From contig JANRJG010000003.1 in assembly GCA_033875315.1 (NCBI GenBank), positions 1 through 64,000 of the forward strand: 64,000 nt of DNA, given 5' to 3'. Under the pieces are notes generated by a model. That model was not told the origin of the DNA and did no database searches. It saw only the letters and a list, made by a program, of their open reading frames with translations. This document shows positions 40,401 through 47,599 of this stretch, one piece after another (within the stretch, counting starts at the first letter, position 1; each line of letters starts with the position of its first letter). The position numbers and the translations under genes are program-made. This DNA is from Candidatus Methylacidiphilales bacterium. GTDB lineage: Bacteria > Verrucomicrobiota > Verrucomicrobiia > Methylacidiphilales > CAZTYG01.

Positions 40401-41110
40401 CGGGCGAGGTCGCCAAAATTCCACGTGCCGGAATTCACCCGCACCGTCCCGTTCCCAGTCACGGTCAGGGCCCCATAGCCGGAGCTGGTGATGAGCGTAT
40501 TGTTGCTGGTCGTGGCCGGGGCATTGGAACCGTCGCCGCCGAGGACCAACAAACCACCGCTGCGGGCGACAACGAGAAAGGCACTTGTGCTGTTTCCGGA
40601 GAGGTTGACACTTTGACCCGTCGCAGGGCTCAGAACCACATGGCCGGTGGCATTGCCCCCATTGACGGTGATTGTATTGCTGTTGTTTCCAGTCAAGTTG
40701 CCAGTGACAAGAAGAGTGCGTCCGGGGCCCACTGCCCAAAGCTGGGCGGCCGAAAGCACCACCGGGGCCTCGATGGTGAGATTTTGTTGCGCCTGGGAGA
40801 GGTCGACCCCGCCGGAGCCGACCGTCAGATTGCCCCCGGTGCTGATGGTGATGGGTTGGGAAGGATTGAGGATCTGTACTTGGCGGATGGCCAGTCCGGT
40901 CCCGTTGCCCGTGGACACGGTCCCATTGGCATAGGTCCCGTTCCAAGTGATGTTATCCGCCGACGTGGGCAGGGAGGCGGGATTCCAACTGGCTGCCTGG
41001 TCAAGCGGGGCGGTGTTGTCGGCCTTGGTGTAGGTCGTCTGGGCCCGCGCCGTAAAAGGGGTCAGCGCGAGCAGCGCAATAACGATCATCCAATGGGGAC
41101 GCCGGATCAT
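34454..41110 (-). CDS. Giant modular secreted beta-helix protein with autotransporter-type repeats and CBM32-like domain
   Basis: A 2218-residue protein from ATG 41110 (signal peptide MIRRPHWMIVIALLALTPFTARA). Modules in order, with approximate residues: autotransporter-type beta-strand repeats (25-600); Ig-like (603-688, VTYQWRKNGVAIDG); right-handed beta-helix (770-1460; YVAPNGSDSNDG, LRGGTYTRTSTFTLNATDSG, LEEMDQPGEWCVDF, NYVHDSKHGEGIYFD); FN3-like (1470-1560, LTPGTQYYFRFYAVNSAGE); F5/8-type CBM32-like (1565-1713, LALDGNASTAWQTSGNA); HYR (1720-1793); DUF1349-like (1803-1997); FN3 (2000-2077, VALAWSPVANADSYSVYRA); and a terminal cassette with DPDRDGLSNLMEYALG and FMRLVVTHSP. The beta-helix is presumably the enzyme; the rest would be glycan-binding or surface-display parts. 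No outer-membrane barrel and no PEP-CTERM tail are present. It is the second gene of the cluster, 14 bases after the toroid gene. Confidence 0.8.
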   Translation of the reverse strand: MIRRPHWMIVIALLALTPFTARAQTTYTKADNTAPLDQAASWNPASLPTSADNITWNGTYANGTVSTGNGTGLAIRQVQILNPSQPITISTGGNLTVGSGGVDLSQAQQNLTIEAPVVLSAAQLWAVGPGRTLLVTGNLTGNNSNTITVNGGNATGHVVLSPATGQSVNLSGNSTSAFLVVARSGGLLVLGGDGSNAPATTSNNTLITSSGYGALTVTGNGTVRVNSGTWNFGDLARNGSADFFSGRLDVRGGTLAFNGARFLGAGNITVSGGTLKVTNVGSIYSNGGKFALGSVGSNGTATLQISGGLVDLAQANGSVNGGNSLGVAISTHLAQTGGTFQNGITVGGGTNGGNTTTLTIGHSGLTSSGSGANITYTPVSNILASYTLSGGTLLSAGAIQGTTPASPGTNGSSGSPPNAVVNPGTGNIRNFNFLGGTLAVGAFNATALGYASANGTAGGPPHSDPAANSVGIGTLYNHGGCLSPGGNGTAGRTTLTGNYVATGGSLAIDIGGTTQATGFQNGQYDCLSVSGSATLGGNLILSRLSSFTPAANATFTILTSTANLTGSFANAPSGSRILTSDGLGSFVITQSGGNLTLGQYLAVTAPAVTSSSAPATVLEEETVTFSVAVQSLAPVTYQWRKNGVAIDGATSSSFVIPSAASADSGTYDVVLTNSVGTTTSSAFTLTVALPRTTRSVVVPAGSSHTFQASAGALAYQWLMNGAATGNGTSSFTYQPDVNAVGTHWLQVRETYSDNSTYTRQWGVRVSIDQPTPAITLYVAPNGSDSNDGSIGAPFLTLEKARNTLRALPRPLPAGGAMVYLRGGTYTRTSTFTLNATDSGSSGAPVVYAGYPGETAIISGGKSLLSSQFTPLASSELSRVAPGVDASRIWEVDLASLGVVHKGPFPNTFNEWQIRNVMAGGSAGLLEVFYNGERKILSRYPNRNLADDSLTANLKMNGVATGADTAGTGYLNVGGNYTTSNGTVIPVGGAFHYNTADEPNILRWQSALAKGGVWVVGYWRVPWQINGAKVGFLDTGTKKAIALANGVSISNGIGNKYSRPAGSKTEPYWVVNLLEEMDQPGEWCVDFSRNRLYFLMDSAAQPADNSIVLSDLGSALVQISGNHTTFQSIRFEYGLGQGVQILGGSRNLVTGCTFRNMGGYPVDMNNFSGGTYNGVVSCNMEELASGGVLVRGGNNTASPRVPHNNFVVNNRVNNYARVVRVYAAAVDAGYQYGKPSVGARIAHNTTSGSPHVGMLWRDYDHQIEYNDISNYCYFSNDMGGIYAYASNYLSNSTIRYNYVHDSKHGEGIYFDSDHINATVYGNTVNLRTDPNETRGTGFYDQTPGGTPTAGVPLTDTYINNVAVNCRFGFKIYSAPGGTIERNLTYDNYTSGIVWNRVTANATAYTSSSSNATVLASGPNKEYTTDPGFVDFAADDFRFRPDSRAFTDLPGFQAVPLEMAGLYNDEYRSDAKVYPPFITTDRASNLGSNVATFNGTLVYPQFDANATVYLYWGTTDGGTTAASWDHAENLGTPGSGTLSRTLSSLTPGTQYYFRFYAVNSAGEMWAEQSNACTTYPSEPVATGGTPSASSEGTAAALALDGNASTAWQTSGNANTGWIQYRFAGATTRQVTQYQVTSAADNPARDPRDWRFLGSNDGLNWAVLDTRSGEVFTSRGQTKTYGFTNNLAFAYYRLEITANNGDPSSLHLADWQLFSPIVSPDTTGPVITTPGNITVAAGSSSGAVVDFEVTAVDAVTGIATPTVTPPSGSLFAIGTTTVNITATDAVGNTSLANFTVTVTAPGLPNPWSVRNVGSYNFLGTATHNGTSGNFTVNATGGTTGITGDIWTGNNDNFTYVSQPWTGDGIFTARLASFTSTDSSAKAGIMFRETTSVGSKYSFMYLLRKGDAWAQHKTATSGATSGTNFFTNSVTGRGVPEWIRLVRSGNTFSCFYSSNGTSWTALGANRTITLNGNALTVGFAVGPRTANGTATAVFDNVSFLGKPAAPAGLTSTPGSGQVALAWSPVANADSYSVYRAATLDDPFEMVATGLTTPSYSDTGLSPGSSAYYQITATNVVGEGSASSMLNTGPLDALSTWRLANLGSSSNNGTASNDADPDRDGLSNLMEYALGTSPQSANPGVAHSLGASRDRLRLVFNVIADPWITYRVEATGNLLPATWTTVSEFRGGAGVAGTVEIADIVAVGASNPDRRFMRLVVTHSPPP

Positions 41111-41124
41111 GCAAGATTGGGGAG

Positions 41125-43422
41125 TCAGGGTTTGGAAGTGCCGGAGGAGGCTGGTTTTTTTTGCGCAAGTATCTGCTGGAAATTCTCCCAACCGGGAAGT
41201 TGCTCATCGGGGGAGGGATTTTCCACCAAGACCGCGGTGGCGTGGGCAGCGAGCTTGAGGGGCTCGCCGTTCGGACCGGGAACCGCGGGGGCGGATTGGC
41301 TGGAGAGAAACAACGCAGCTTTGCCCGCAGTCCGGGGCGGCTGGACCGTGACTTCAGAGGCTCCGGGATTCCCCGCAACCCAGTAGCGTTTGCCAGCCAG
41401 AGAGACGCTGAATCCCGCAGCTTCCTGAGGCTGGAGGAGGTGGCGCACCTCGGCCCGCTCCTGCGCCCAGGCGGGTTTCACTTCGACCAGACACCAGGCA
41501 TATTTGGCTGATGCCACTTCGCAGGTGACTTCGGTTGTGGGGAATGCAGGCAGGCGGAAGGGCACCAATTTCGGTTCAACTTTGGCAAAGTTTTGCTCGA
41601 GGACCCGCACCACAAAATCGCCGTAGCTCCACTCATTGGGGCCGAGTGATTTGATGGTTTGTTTCGGTCCGTTGACGGTTCCACCGGTGCCAAGACGGAT
41701 GACGGCCTGGAGATCCGCAGGCGGGGCATCGGCTTTGATCGGATCGACGGCCATCCAGCCGATCAGGCGGTCAGGCAGGGTGAGCCATAACTGCCTTCCG
41801 TTCCAACCCGAAAGTTTGCCCTTTTGCGAACTGCCGAATGTGGCCATTTCATACGTGGCGGTGAAGGCACTGAACGACCTGCCGATGATCCGACTGGAGC
41901 GCATGCCGGATGTCAGGCCGGCCCAGGAACGCGGGTCGTCGGCTTTGGCACCGACGCGCACCCGCGGGCCGACGCCCATGAGGAAGGTTTGCAGGGAAAA
42001 ATCCGGCTGGGCGATGAGGGCTCCCAAAAGAGTGGCGTGGCCGGGCTCGTCTTCCGGAATATCACGCAGGGTGGCGGCGTAACTGAAGCGGCCATACCAA
42101 GCGCGGGGCCCGTCGATGTTGCGGTCGGGATAAGTGACCGCATCCGGCAAGGGAAGTGGTTTGACATCTCTCCGGTACCAAGCAACCGGAATACGGGCCT
42201 GTTCCCAGCGGCGGAGATCCTTTGGTTTCGGATCGGGCTCGCCCAAAATGCCGCGTACGTAGGGATTCCCGGTGGCCCCGGCCACGTGCTCCCCGCCGGC
42301 AATCCCTTTGAGCGCACTGTTCCAAGTGTGTTTCCATGATGGGGCAGTCCAATATTCGGCCATGCGTCCGATGCTGACCGGGCCGTACCACTCCAGGCGT
42401 TTGAGCCAAGCGAGTGGCTGCGGGTCGCCACTGATTTCATGGATTTGCGCGAAAAACTGGGCGATGACATCGTGGTAACCACAGGATTCGTTCTGGCTCC
42501 AAATGTAATGGGTACCACCGTCGGGCAGGATGGCCTTTTCCTGGGCATACAGCAGCTGGCGGGAGGCCTCCAGCATGGCTGCGTCCTCGAGGTAGAGGCC
42601 GAAGTTGAGCAGTTCCAAGGACATGGCCAGATGGATATTGGCATAGCCCTTGGTGTGGAATTCGCGGTGCCCGGCGCTGTAAACCATCACTTTGTCTCCC
42701 GCCGTGCGCATGGCCTGGTCGATGAGGGCCTTCTGGGAAGGGAGCAGCAGCCCGGGATAAAGCCGGGTGAATTCACGCAGGGTGATGGCCGCCTGGCTGA
42801 TGGCAAAATCGTCGTAGACCGACTGGCCCCCTTTGATTTCTGAAAAGTTGGCCAGCGCATCGGCATAGGCCAGAAGTCGCTGAAGCAGGCGGTCCAGGAT
42901 TTCCGGGTCACCTTTCATCGGGCTGGCGGGATTGGCGAAGAGCCAGAAAAACGCTTCCATTTTTGCGGCGGTATCGCGCGGGTTGTATTCGCCCTGGGAG
43001 GTGGCCGATCCAAAGAGGGGTTCCGTGTCCGCCACCGGCCAGGCGACATCCGGTTGGGCCAGGGAGGACCGGGCTCCGGCCATCAGACGATCCAGGTAGG
43101 GGTTGTTGACGGGTGTCAATGGAGGACGCAGGACGCTGAGGTTGCGGGCCGATGAAGCAGGCGTGCCGAATGGTTCAGCGGGCATCGCAAGTGCGGCATC
43201 GATTTCCGTGGCCATGACGGACGCACGATTGTCATTCGCCGGACAGGAACCCAACCGTTCGCAAGCGACCATGAGCACGACTTTTTTGAGCTTCTCCGCC
43301 GGTGTTTGCTCTGGGAGGGATTGGATTTTCTGCGAAAGATCGCTGACGGGAGAGGTGATTGCCCCGTTGATCCAAACGAGTGACAAGATTGGCAAAAGAA
43401 ACGGGTAAGAGACGGCTTTCAT
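41125..43422 (-). CDS. Secreted (alpha/alpha)-toroid protein, candidate novel polysaccharide lyase
   Basis: A 765-residue exported protein from ATG 43422 (MKAVSYPFLLPILSLVWING). I cannot place it in a named family. The N-terminal two thirds look helical and toroidal, with YDDFAISQAAITLREFTRLYPG, YANIHLAMSLELLNFGLYL, and the striking LPDGGTHYIWSQNESCGYHDV. The C-terminal third is beta-rich (WYGRFSYAATLRDIP, RSFSAFTATYEMATFG, YAWCLVEVKPAW, GFSVSLAGKRYWVAG). Toroid plus beta-sandwich is the layout of PL8, PL12, PL15, PL17 and PL21 lyases, but the PGVHPR, VRGPRPY and HxHxDxGxF motifs of the other five lyase-like paralogues are missing. Candidate catalytic residues are the conserved-looking Asn/His/Tyr around QNESCGYH. 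It is the promoter-proximal gene of the 43-kb minus-strand cluster, which suggests an important early role. Confidence 0.7.
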   Translation of the reverse strand: MKAVSYPFLLPILSLVWINGAITSPVSDLSQKIQSLPEQTPAEKLKKVVLMVACERLGSCPANDNRASVMATEIDAALAMPAEPFGTPASSARNLSVLRPPLTPVNNPYLDRLMAGARSSLAQPDVAWPVADTEPLFGSATSQGEYNPRDTAAKMEAFFWLFANPASPMKGDPEILDRLLQRLLAYADALANFSEIKGGQSVYDDFAISQAAITLREFTRLYPGLLLPSQKALIDQAMRTAGDKVMVYSAGHREFHTKGYANIHLAMSLELLNFGLYLEDAAMLEASRQLLYAQEKAILPDGGTHYIWSQNESCGYHDVIAQFFAQIHEISGDPQPLAWLKRLEWYGPVSIGRMAEYWTAPSWKHTWNSALKGIAGGEHVAGATGNPYVRGILGEPDPKPKDLRRWEQARIPVAWYRRDVKPLPLPDAVTYPDRNIDGPRAWYGRFSYAATLRDIPEDEPGHATLLGALIAQPDFSLQTFLMGVGPRVRVGAKADDPRSWAGLTSGMRSSRIIGRSFSAFTATYEMATFGSSQKGKLSGWNGRQLWLTLPDRLIGWMAVDPIKADAPPADLQAVIRLGTGGTVNGPKQTIKSLGPNEWSYGDFVVRVLEQNFAKVEPKLVPFRLPAFPTTEVTCEVASAKYAWCLVEVKPAWAQERAEVRHLLQPQEAAGFSVSLAGKRYWVAGNPGASEVTVQPPRTAGKAALFLSSQSAPAVPGPNGEPLKLAAHATAVLVENPSPDEQLPGWENFQQILAQKKPASSGTSKP

Positions 43423-43595
43423 GAAATGTACAGGCCTGAGCACAGGAGATGGATCCTCAACGAAAGAATGGAAAATCGAATAGACATCAGGTGATTCGAT
43501 CCAAGTTTACTTATTGGAGGGCAACCATACTTTTGCATTTTCTTTGCAGATTGTAAATGCAACGCATGCAATTTTTGTCCGTCTGGCAGAAAAAA
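43423..43595 (-). promoter_or_regulatory. Leader and putative operator of the 43-kb enzyme cluster
   Basis: AT-rich intergenic DNA between the first gene of the long minus-strand cluster and the terminator of the PEP-CTERM gene upstream. It carries two TTGCA-type pairs: TTGCA at 43533-43537 and 43544-43548, and the inverse form TGCAA at 43558-43562 and 43567-43571. The latter pair has the same 9-base period as the repeat at 6032-6045. Promoter for the cluster must lie here if the upstream terminator works; exact -35/-10 boxes are not convincing. Confidence 0.5.
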
Positions 43596-43625
43596 ATACA
43601 CCCCGGTTTTGCAACCGGGGTGTAT
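43596..43625 (-). terminator. Strong intrinsic terminator of PEP-CTERM gene
   Basis: Perfect 13-base inverted repeat (ATACACCCCGGTT / AACCGGGGTGTAT) with a 4-base loop TTGC. Read on the minus strand it is followed by a run of T residues (the A-run at 43590-43596 on the plus strand), the classical Rho-independent layout. It lies 60 bases past the stop of the PEP-CTERM gene and insulates it from the enzyme cluster downstream. Confidence 0.88.
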
Positions 43626-43685
43626 GTGATCAGCTCTTCGAAGAGCCGGACTGAACTGGCGGTATTCGCGCGGGGCGGGGGTGCT

Positions 43686-46600
43686 TCAGCCTTGGATGCG
43701 AGCTTTGCGACGCAAGGCAATGAGTCCAGCCAATCCGATGCCCAGGAGGAGACCGGTGGAGGGTTCCGGGACCACGTTGAACTGGCTGACGAAGCCGTCG
43801 ACCGTGCCGCCCGCGAAGTTGGCCGTTGAAACCGCTACGGTGCTCAGGTTGACCGTGTAGCTGCCACTGACCAAGGCATTGTATTGGGCCAAGGTGTAGT
43901 AGGACGTCCCGTTATAGCTGTTGGCGCCCGACCCATCGCCGAGCACGAAGAAGTTGTAGGAGCCGTTTTGGATGTTGGCCAGGAAGGTCAGGTCGTTGTC
44001 GGTGAAGAAGCCCCCTTGGAAGGTCAAACCCGGGCTGAGCGAGGACACAGCCAGATAGACGTTGACGGCATTGGCGGCACCCAGATCGGCGGTGAACGGT
44101 GTAGCACCAGTCAGGCGAAGGACGTCGTTGACGCTGGCCGAGGCGTTGCTCCAGTCAGGAGCCCCGGCGGCGGTGAATTCAAAGTTGTAATCCAATCCAC
44201 CGGTGGGATTTGTACCAGCCGCCGTCATGATACCGGGGCTGTTGCCCGGGTCGATCGAGCCGTTGCCGGCCAATACGAGGCTGCCCAAGTTACCCGAGCC
44301 GGCGATGGAACCGCCATTGTTGGTCAGCCCGGCTGCCAGTGCCGTGCTGCTGTTGTAACGGAAGGTTCCGCCGGCATTCACCGTGATGCCGCTGGTGCTG
44401 TTGATGGATCCCGTGCTGCTGATCAAGAGCGTGCCGCCATTGACAGAAGTCGATCCGGTGTAGCCATTGGTTCCACTCAGGGTCATGGTGCCCGTGCCAT
44501 TCTTGGTCAGTGAACCACCGGTGCCATTGATCGCTCCGGAAAAGGTAGTGGAGCCATTGTTGCCACCGACAATCAGGTTCTTGGCCCCGAGGTTCGTCGT
44601 ACCATTACCAGCCAGTGAGCCGATGGTCGTGGAGGGACCATTGATGGCGGAGACGTCGAAGGCGGCGTTGTTGGTCAGGGCGGTGGTGCTGGTCAGCGAG
44701 CCGGCTGAGCCGAGAGCCAGGGTGCCACCGGTGATGGAAGTGGCCCCGCCGTAGGTGCTGGTGCCATTGATGGTCAGCGTGCCGCCTCCGGATTTGGACA
44801 GGCCGGCGGTGTTCGTGTAATCAATTCCGTTGGCGAAGGTCACGTTGTTGCCGTTGGTGTCGAGGCTGACGGTCGAGTTGCTGTAGCGGATGCGCTGGGA
44901 GTAGTCGGTGGTGACGCCACTGCCGAAGCGGAGGGAACCCCCGGTGAACTGGACGAAGTTGTTGGAAGCGGCGGTGGTATTGCCGAAGGCGGCCGCGCTC
45001 TGGACCTCGACGGTACCGCCCCGGAGGATGGTGCCGCCGGTGTAGGTGTTGGTGCCGTTGAGGGTGAAGGTGCCGTTGGTGGAGGCGCTGCCGAGCGTGA
45101 GCGGGGCCGAGTAGGTGTTGCCGGTGCCGGTCGTGGTCGAACTGATGTTACCAGAGACGGTGAAGTTGTTGCCGCCGATGACATCGAGCGCGCCCCCGGC
45201 GAGGCCGATGGTGATGTTGCGGTGGTTGGCCCCGGCGCTGTTGAGGGCAAAGGAACCGCCGGTGGTGTCTGCTTCGAGGGTGCCGCCGTTGAGGGTGACG
45301 GCGACGCCGGTGGTCGAGTTGCTACCAAGCGAGCCGTTGCTGTTGATCGAGAGGGTGCCCCCGGCGATGAGGGTGGCGGTGCCGGAGGTGCTGCCGTTGG
45401 TGCCCCGCAACACGAGGCGGCCGGTGCCGTATTTCTCAATGTTGCTGCCGAGAAGGTTGGTGGCCGTGCCGTTGATGGTGAGCGTGCCGCTGCCCCAGGT
45501 TTGGAAGATCAGCGGGCCGCTGGCCGAGCGGATGTTGCTGGCATTGACCTGAATGGTGTAGTCGTCGGCACCCGTGAAGAGGAGACCGCCGGAACCTGAG
45601 ACGGTTCCGTTGCCCAGTATCATACCCGTACCGCCATTGATGATCATGGTCTGGCCAACGCCGTTCGTACGGATACGCAGGGAGCCGAGGGTGGTGGAAG
45701 ATGTGGTCAGGTTGCCGGTGTGGCTGTACATGGTGCTGTTGCCCCCGCCCGAAGTCACAGTGGCCGTGTAATCGCCATCGGCCAAGCCGACGATGTTGGT
45801 GGAGCCGTCATTTTTCGCCCAAGTGGTGCCGCCGACGGTGGCGCGGGCGGCGCCGGTGCCGAGGCGTCCATTGGTGTTGCCCGTGTTGGTGGTGGCGATG
45901 TTGTCGGCGCCAACGTTGAGCGAACCACCGGTGAAGGTGATGGTCCCGAGGGCGATGGTGGAGTTGCCGCTGGAACGCGTGACTTGGCTGCCTCCGGTGT
46001 TGACGGTGGTGTTGAGGACCGCCTCGGTATGGTTGCCCCCACTGAGGTCGAGGGTACCGCCAAGCAGGGAGAGAGTGGCGTCGTCAGCCAGCTTGCTGTT
46101 GTTGTTGCTGGTGCCGTAGTCGAGGACGAGGCGGCCTCCTGAGACGCTGGTGGTGGCAGTGGAGCCGCTGAAGGTGTTGGCGCCGCGCAGGGTCCATGTG
46201 CCGGACCCAGCCTTGTTGAGGCTCATGGTGCTGTTGGTGCCCCCCGCCATCGTTCCGGTGATCTCGCTGCCGGTGGAGGAACCGCCGAGCACGAGCGTCT
46301 GGGTGCGGAAGGTGGCATCCCCGGCGAGGGTGGAAACGCCATTCATCGAAAGGCTGGCGGAGCCGAGGGGGTTGAGGACCGCGCTCTGAGCGCCGTTGTT
46401 GACCCCGAAGGTGGTGGCGCCGGTCACCGAGACCTTGGCGGGACCGCCCGTGGTCGAGACCACGAGCTGAGCCTTCTGGTTGAGAAGAGCAGAAGAAAAC
46501 TGCTGGTCGAAACCGTCGAGGCTCAGGTCGAGAGTCGGACTGGCGGAGTTACCATTCAGACTGAGCACTGGAGCGATGCCAGAGTAGGTCATCGAACCGC

Positions 46601-47363
46601 CGGCGGCATACCGCAGCCGTCCCATAAAGCTGAAGTTGCTGAAGTTGATGGTTGAAACACTCTGGAGGGCGGCGGCGTTGCCGAGGATGAGGCTGACAGC
46701 GGTGCTGCTGCTGCCACCATAGCTGATGTTGCCGCTCAAGGTGTTGGCAGCATTGAAATAGGTCAGGCCGGTGTTGTTGAGGTTGAGACCGGTGATGGCA
46801 GGGCCGGTGTTGTTGTTCAACCCGCCGTTGAAATAGGTGTTGCCCGAACCTGCGAGGGTGAGGGACTTGGAGGCGTTGCCGGAGTTGGCCGAGACCGCGC
46901 TGTTGAAGACGAGGTTGCCGTTGTTGGTGATGGTGGTGGGGTTGGCACTGAATTCCACCTTCGCGCCGGAGCCGACAGCGCCGAAGGTCACGATCCCGGC
47001 ACCCGCAGTGATGGTGATGTTGGAACCAGAGCCGGCGAGCGAAATGACCTGATCGGCCGGGCTGGTGCTGTTTCCCCCGAGGAGGGTGGTCGCCCCGGTG
47101 CCGCTGAAGGTGAAGCCAAGGAGAGAACGGTTGCCCCCGAGGAAGACGCTGGCGTCGTTGGCGTTGGTGAAGGTGGCGCTATCGCCGGAGCCAGGGACCG
47201 GAGTGGCACTCCAGTTCACCGTGTCGGTCCAGAGACCCGAACCACCGCTCCACGTGGCATTGGCCGCGTGCGATTGGTTGCTCCAGAGTGTGGCGAGACC
47301 GGCCAAAAGGAGGGCCGAAGGCTGGAGGTAAGAATTGAGGCGGGCGATGGAACGCTTTAACAT
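43686..47363 (-). CDS. PEP-CTERM surface protein with autotransporter-type beta-strand repeats (1)
   Basis: A 1225-residue protein from ATG 47363; its leader contains LLLAGLATLWSNQSHA. The mature part is a low-complexity, Gly/Ser/Thr/Asn-rich solenoid with many passenger-associated transport (PATR-like) units such as GTWTLRGANTFSGST, GTLTINGTSTYGGATSITGG and GTMTLSGTNGYTGSTSVNGG. The region around 1010-1060 ends in the phrase IDPGNSPGIM. The tail is a textbook PEP-CTERM sorting signal: VPEPSTG, a hydrophobic helix (LLLGIGLAGLIAL), then RRKARIQG. PEP-CTERM proteins are processed by exosortase, usually for display in the envelope or an exopolysaccharide matrix; no exosortase gene is in the window. 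It is expected to bind glycans or build surface layers rather than catalyse; that role is inference. A strong terminator follows. Confidence 0.85.
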   Translation of the reverse strand: MLKRSIARLNSYLQPSALLLAGLATLWSNQSHAANATWSGGSGLWTDTVNWSATPVPGSGDSATFTNANDASVFLGGNRSLLGFTFSGTGATTLLGGNSTSPADQVISLAGSGSNITITAGAGIVTFGAVGSGAKVEFSANPTTITNNGNLVFNSAVSANSGNASKSLTLAGSGNTYFNGGLNNNTGPAITGLNLNNTGLTYFNAANTLSGNISYGGSSSTAVSLILGNAAALQSVSTINFSNFSFMGRLRYAAGGSMTYSGIAPVLSLNGNSASPTLDLSLDGFDQQFSSALLNQKAQLVVSTTGGPAKVSVTGATTFGVNNGAQSAVLNPLGSASLSMNGVSTLAGDATFRTQTLVLGGSSTGSEITGTMAGGTNSTMSLNKAGSGTWTLRGANTFSGSTATTSVSGGRLVLDYGTSNNNSKLADDATLSLLGGTLDLSGGNHTEAVLNTTVNTGGSQVTRSSGNSTIALGTITFTGGSLNVGADNIATTNTGNTNGRLGTGAARATVGGTTWAKNDGSTNIVGLADGDYTATVTSGGGNSTMYSHTGNLTTSSTTLGSLRIRTNGVGQTMIINGGTGMILGNGTVSGSGGLLFTGADDYTIQVNASNIRSASGPLIFQTWGSGTLTINGTATNLLGSNIEKYGTGRLVLRGTNGSTSGTATLIAGGTLSINSNGSLGSNSTTGVAVTLNGGTLEADTTGGSFALNSAGANHRNITIGLAGGALDVIGGNNFTVSGNISSTTTGTGNTYSAPLTLGSASTNGTFTLNGTNTYTGGTILRGGTVEVQSAAAFGNTTAASNNFVQFTGGSLRFGSGVTTDYSQRIRYSNSTVSLDTNGNNVTFANGIDYTNTAGLSKSGGGTLTINGTSTYGGATSITGGTLALGSAGSLTSTTALTNNAAFDVSAINGPSTTIGSLAGNGTTNLGAKNLIVGGNNGSTTFSGAINGTGGSLTKNGTGTMTLSGTNGYTGSTSVNGGTLLISSTGSINSTSGITVNAGGTFRYNSSTALAAGLTNNGGSIAGSGNLGSLVLAGNGSIDPGNSPGIMTAAGTNPTGGLDYNFEFTAAGAPDWSNASASVNDVLRLTGATPFTADLGAANAVNVYLAVSSLSPGLTFQGGFFTDNDLTFLANIQNGSYNFFVLGDGSGANSYNGTSYYTLAQYNALVSGSYTVNLSTVAVSTANFAGGTVDGFVSQFNVVPEPSTGLLLGIGLAGLIALRRKARIQG

Positions 47364-47599
47364 AGTTTTATCCGGTAGGTGGTCGTAAATTTGTAGCCTG
47401 AGTAACAATCGAATGCAATACCAGTCCTTAGTTTGCAACAAATTACGTGCAATTTAATGGTATTAATGGCATGTCTCTTCGCCATCGCGAGGTCATTGAG
47501 GTGAGTTCCACCTCCTCCCCCAATCTTTGACGTGAAGTGCTGAAGTTGGTGCGGTGGCATTGCCGCCATCGAACCTGTTGGCCATTTCGAAATCCGACC
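47364..47599 (-). promoter_or_regulatory. Leader of PEP-CTERM gene 1 with TGCAA repeats
   Basis: A 236-base gap between two PEP-CTERM genes. The half next to the downstream gene is AT-rich and contains three TGCAA copies beginning at 47414, 47434 and 47448, so the first two are 20 bases apart, or two helical turns. They resemble the TTGCA/TGCAA elements found before the enzyme cluster. The half next to the upstream gene has a weak hairpin (GGTGGC-ATT-GCCGCC around 47563) without a T run. No gene is seen here. Confidence 0.35.

Noticed and set aside
44400-47300. Possible CRISPR array or tandem DNA repeats
   Set aside because: The repetitive look comes from diverged Gly/Ser/Thr/Asn-rich beta-strand units of the PEP-CTERM coding sequence; there are no identical direct repeats with unique spacers of constant length.
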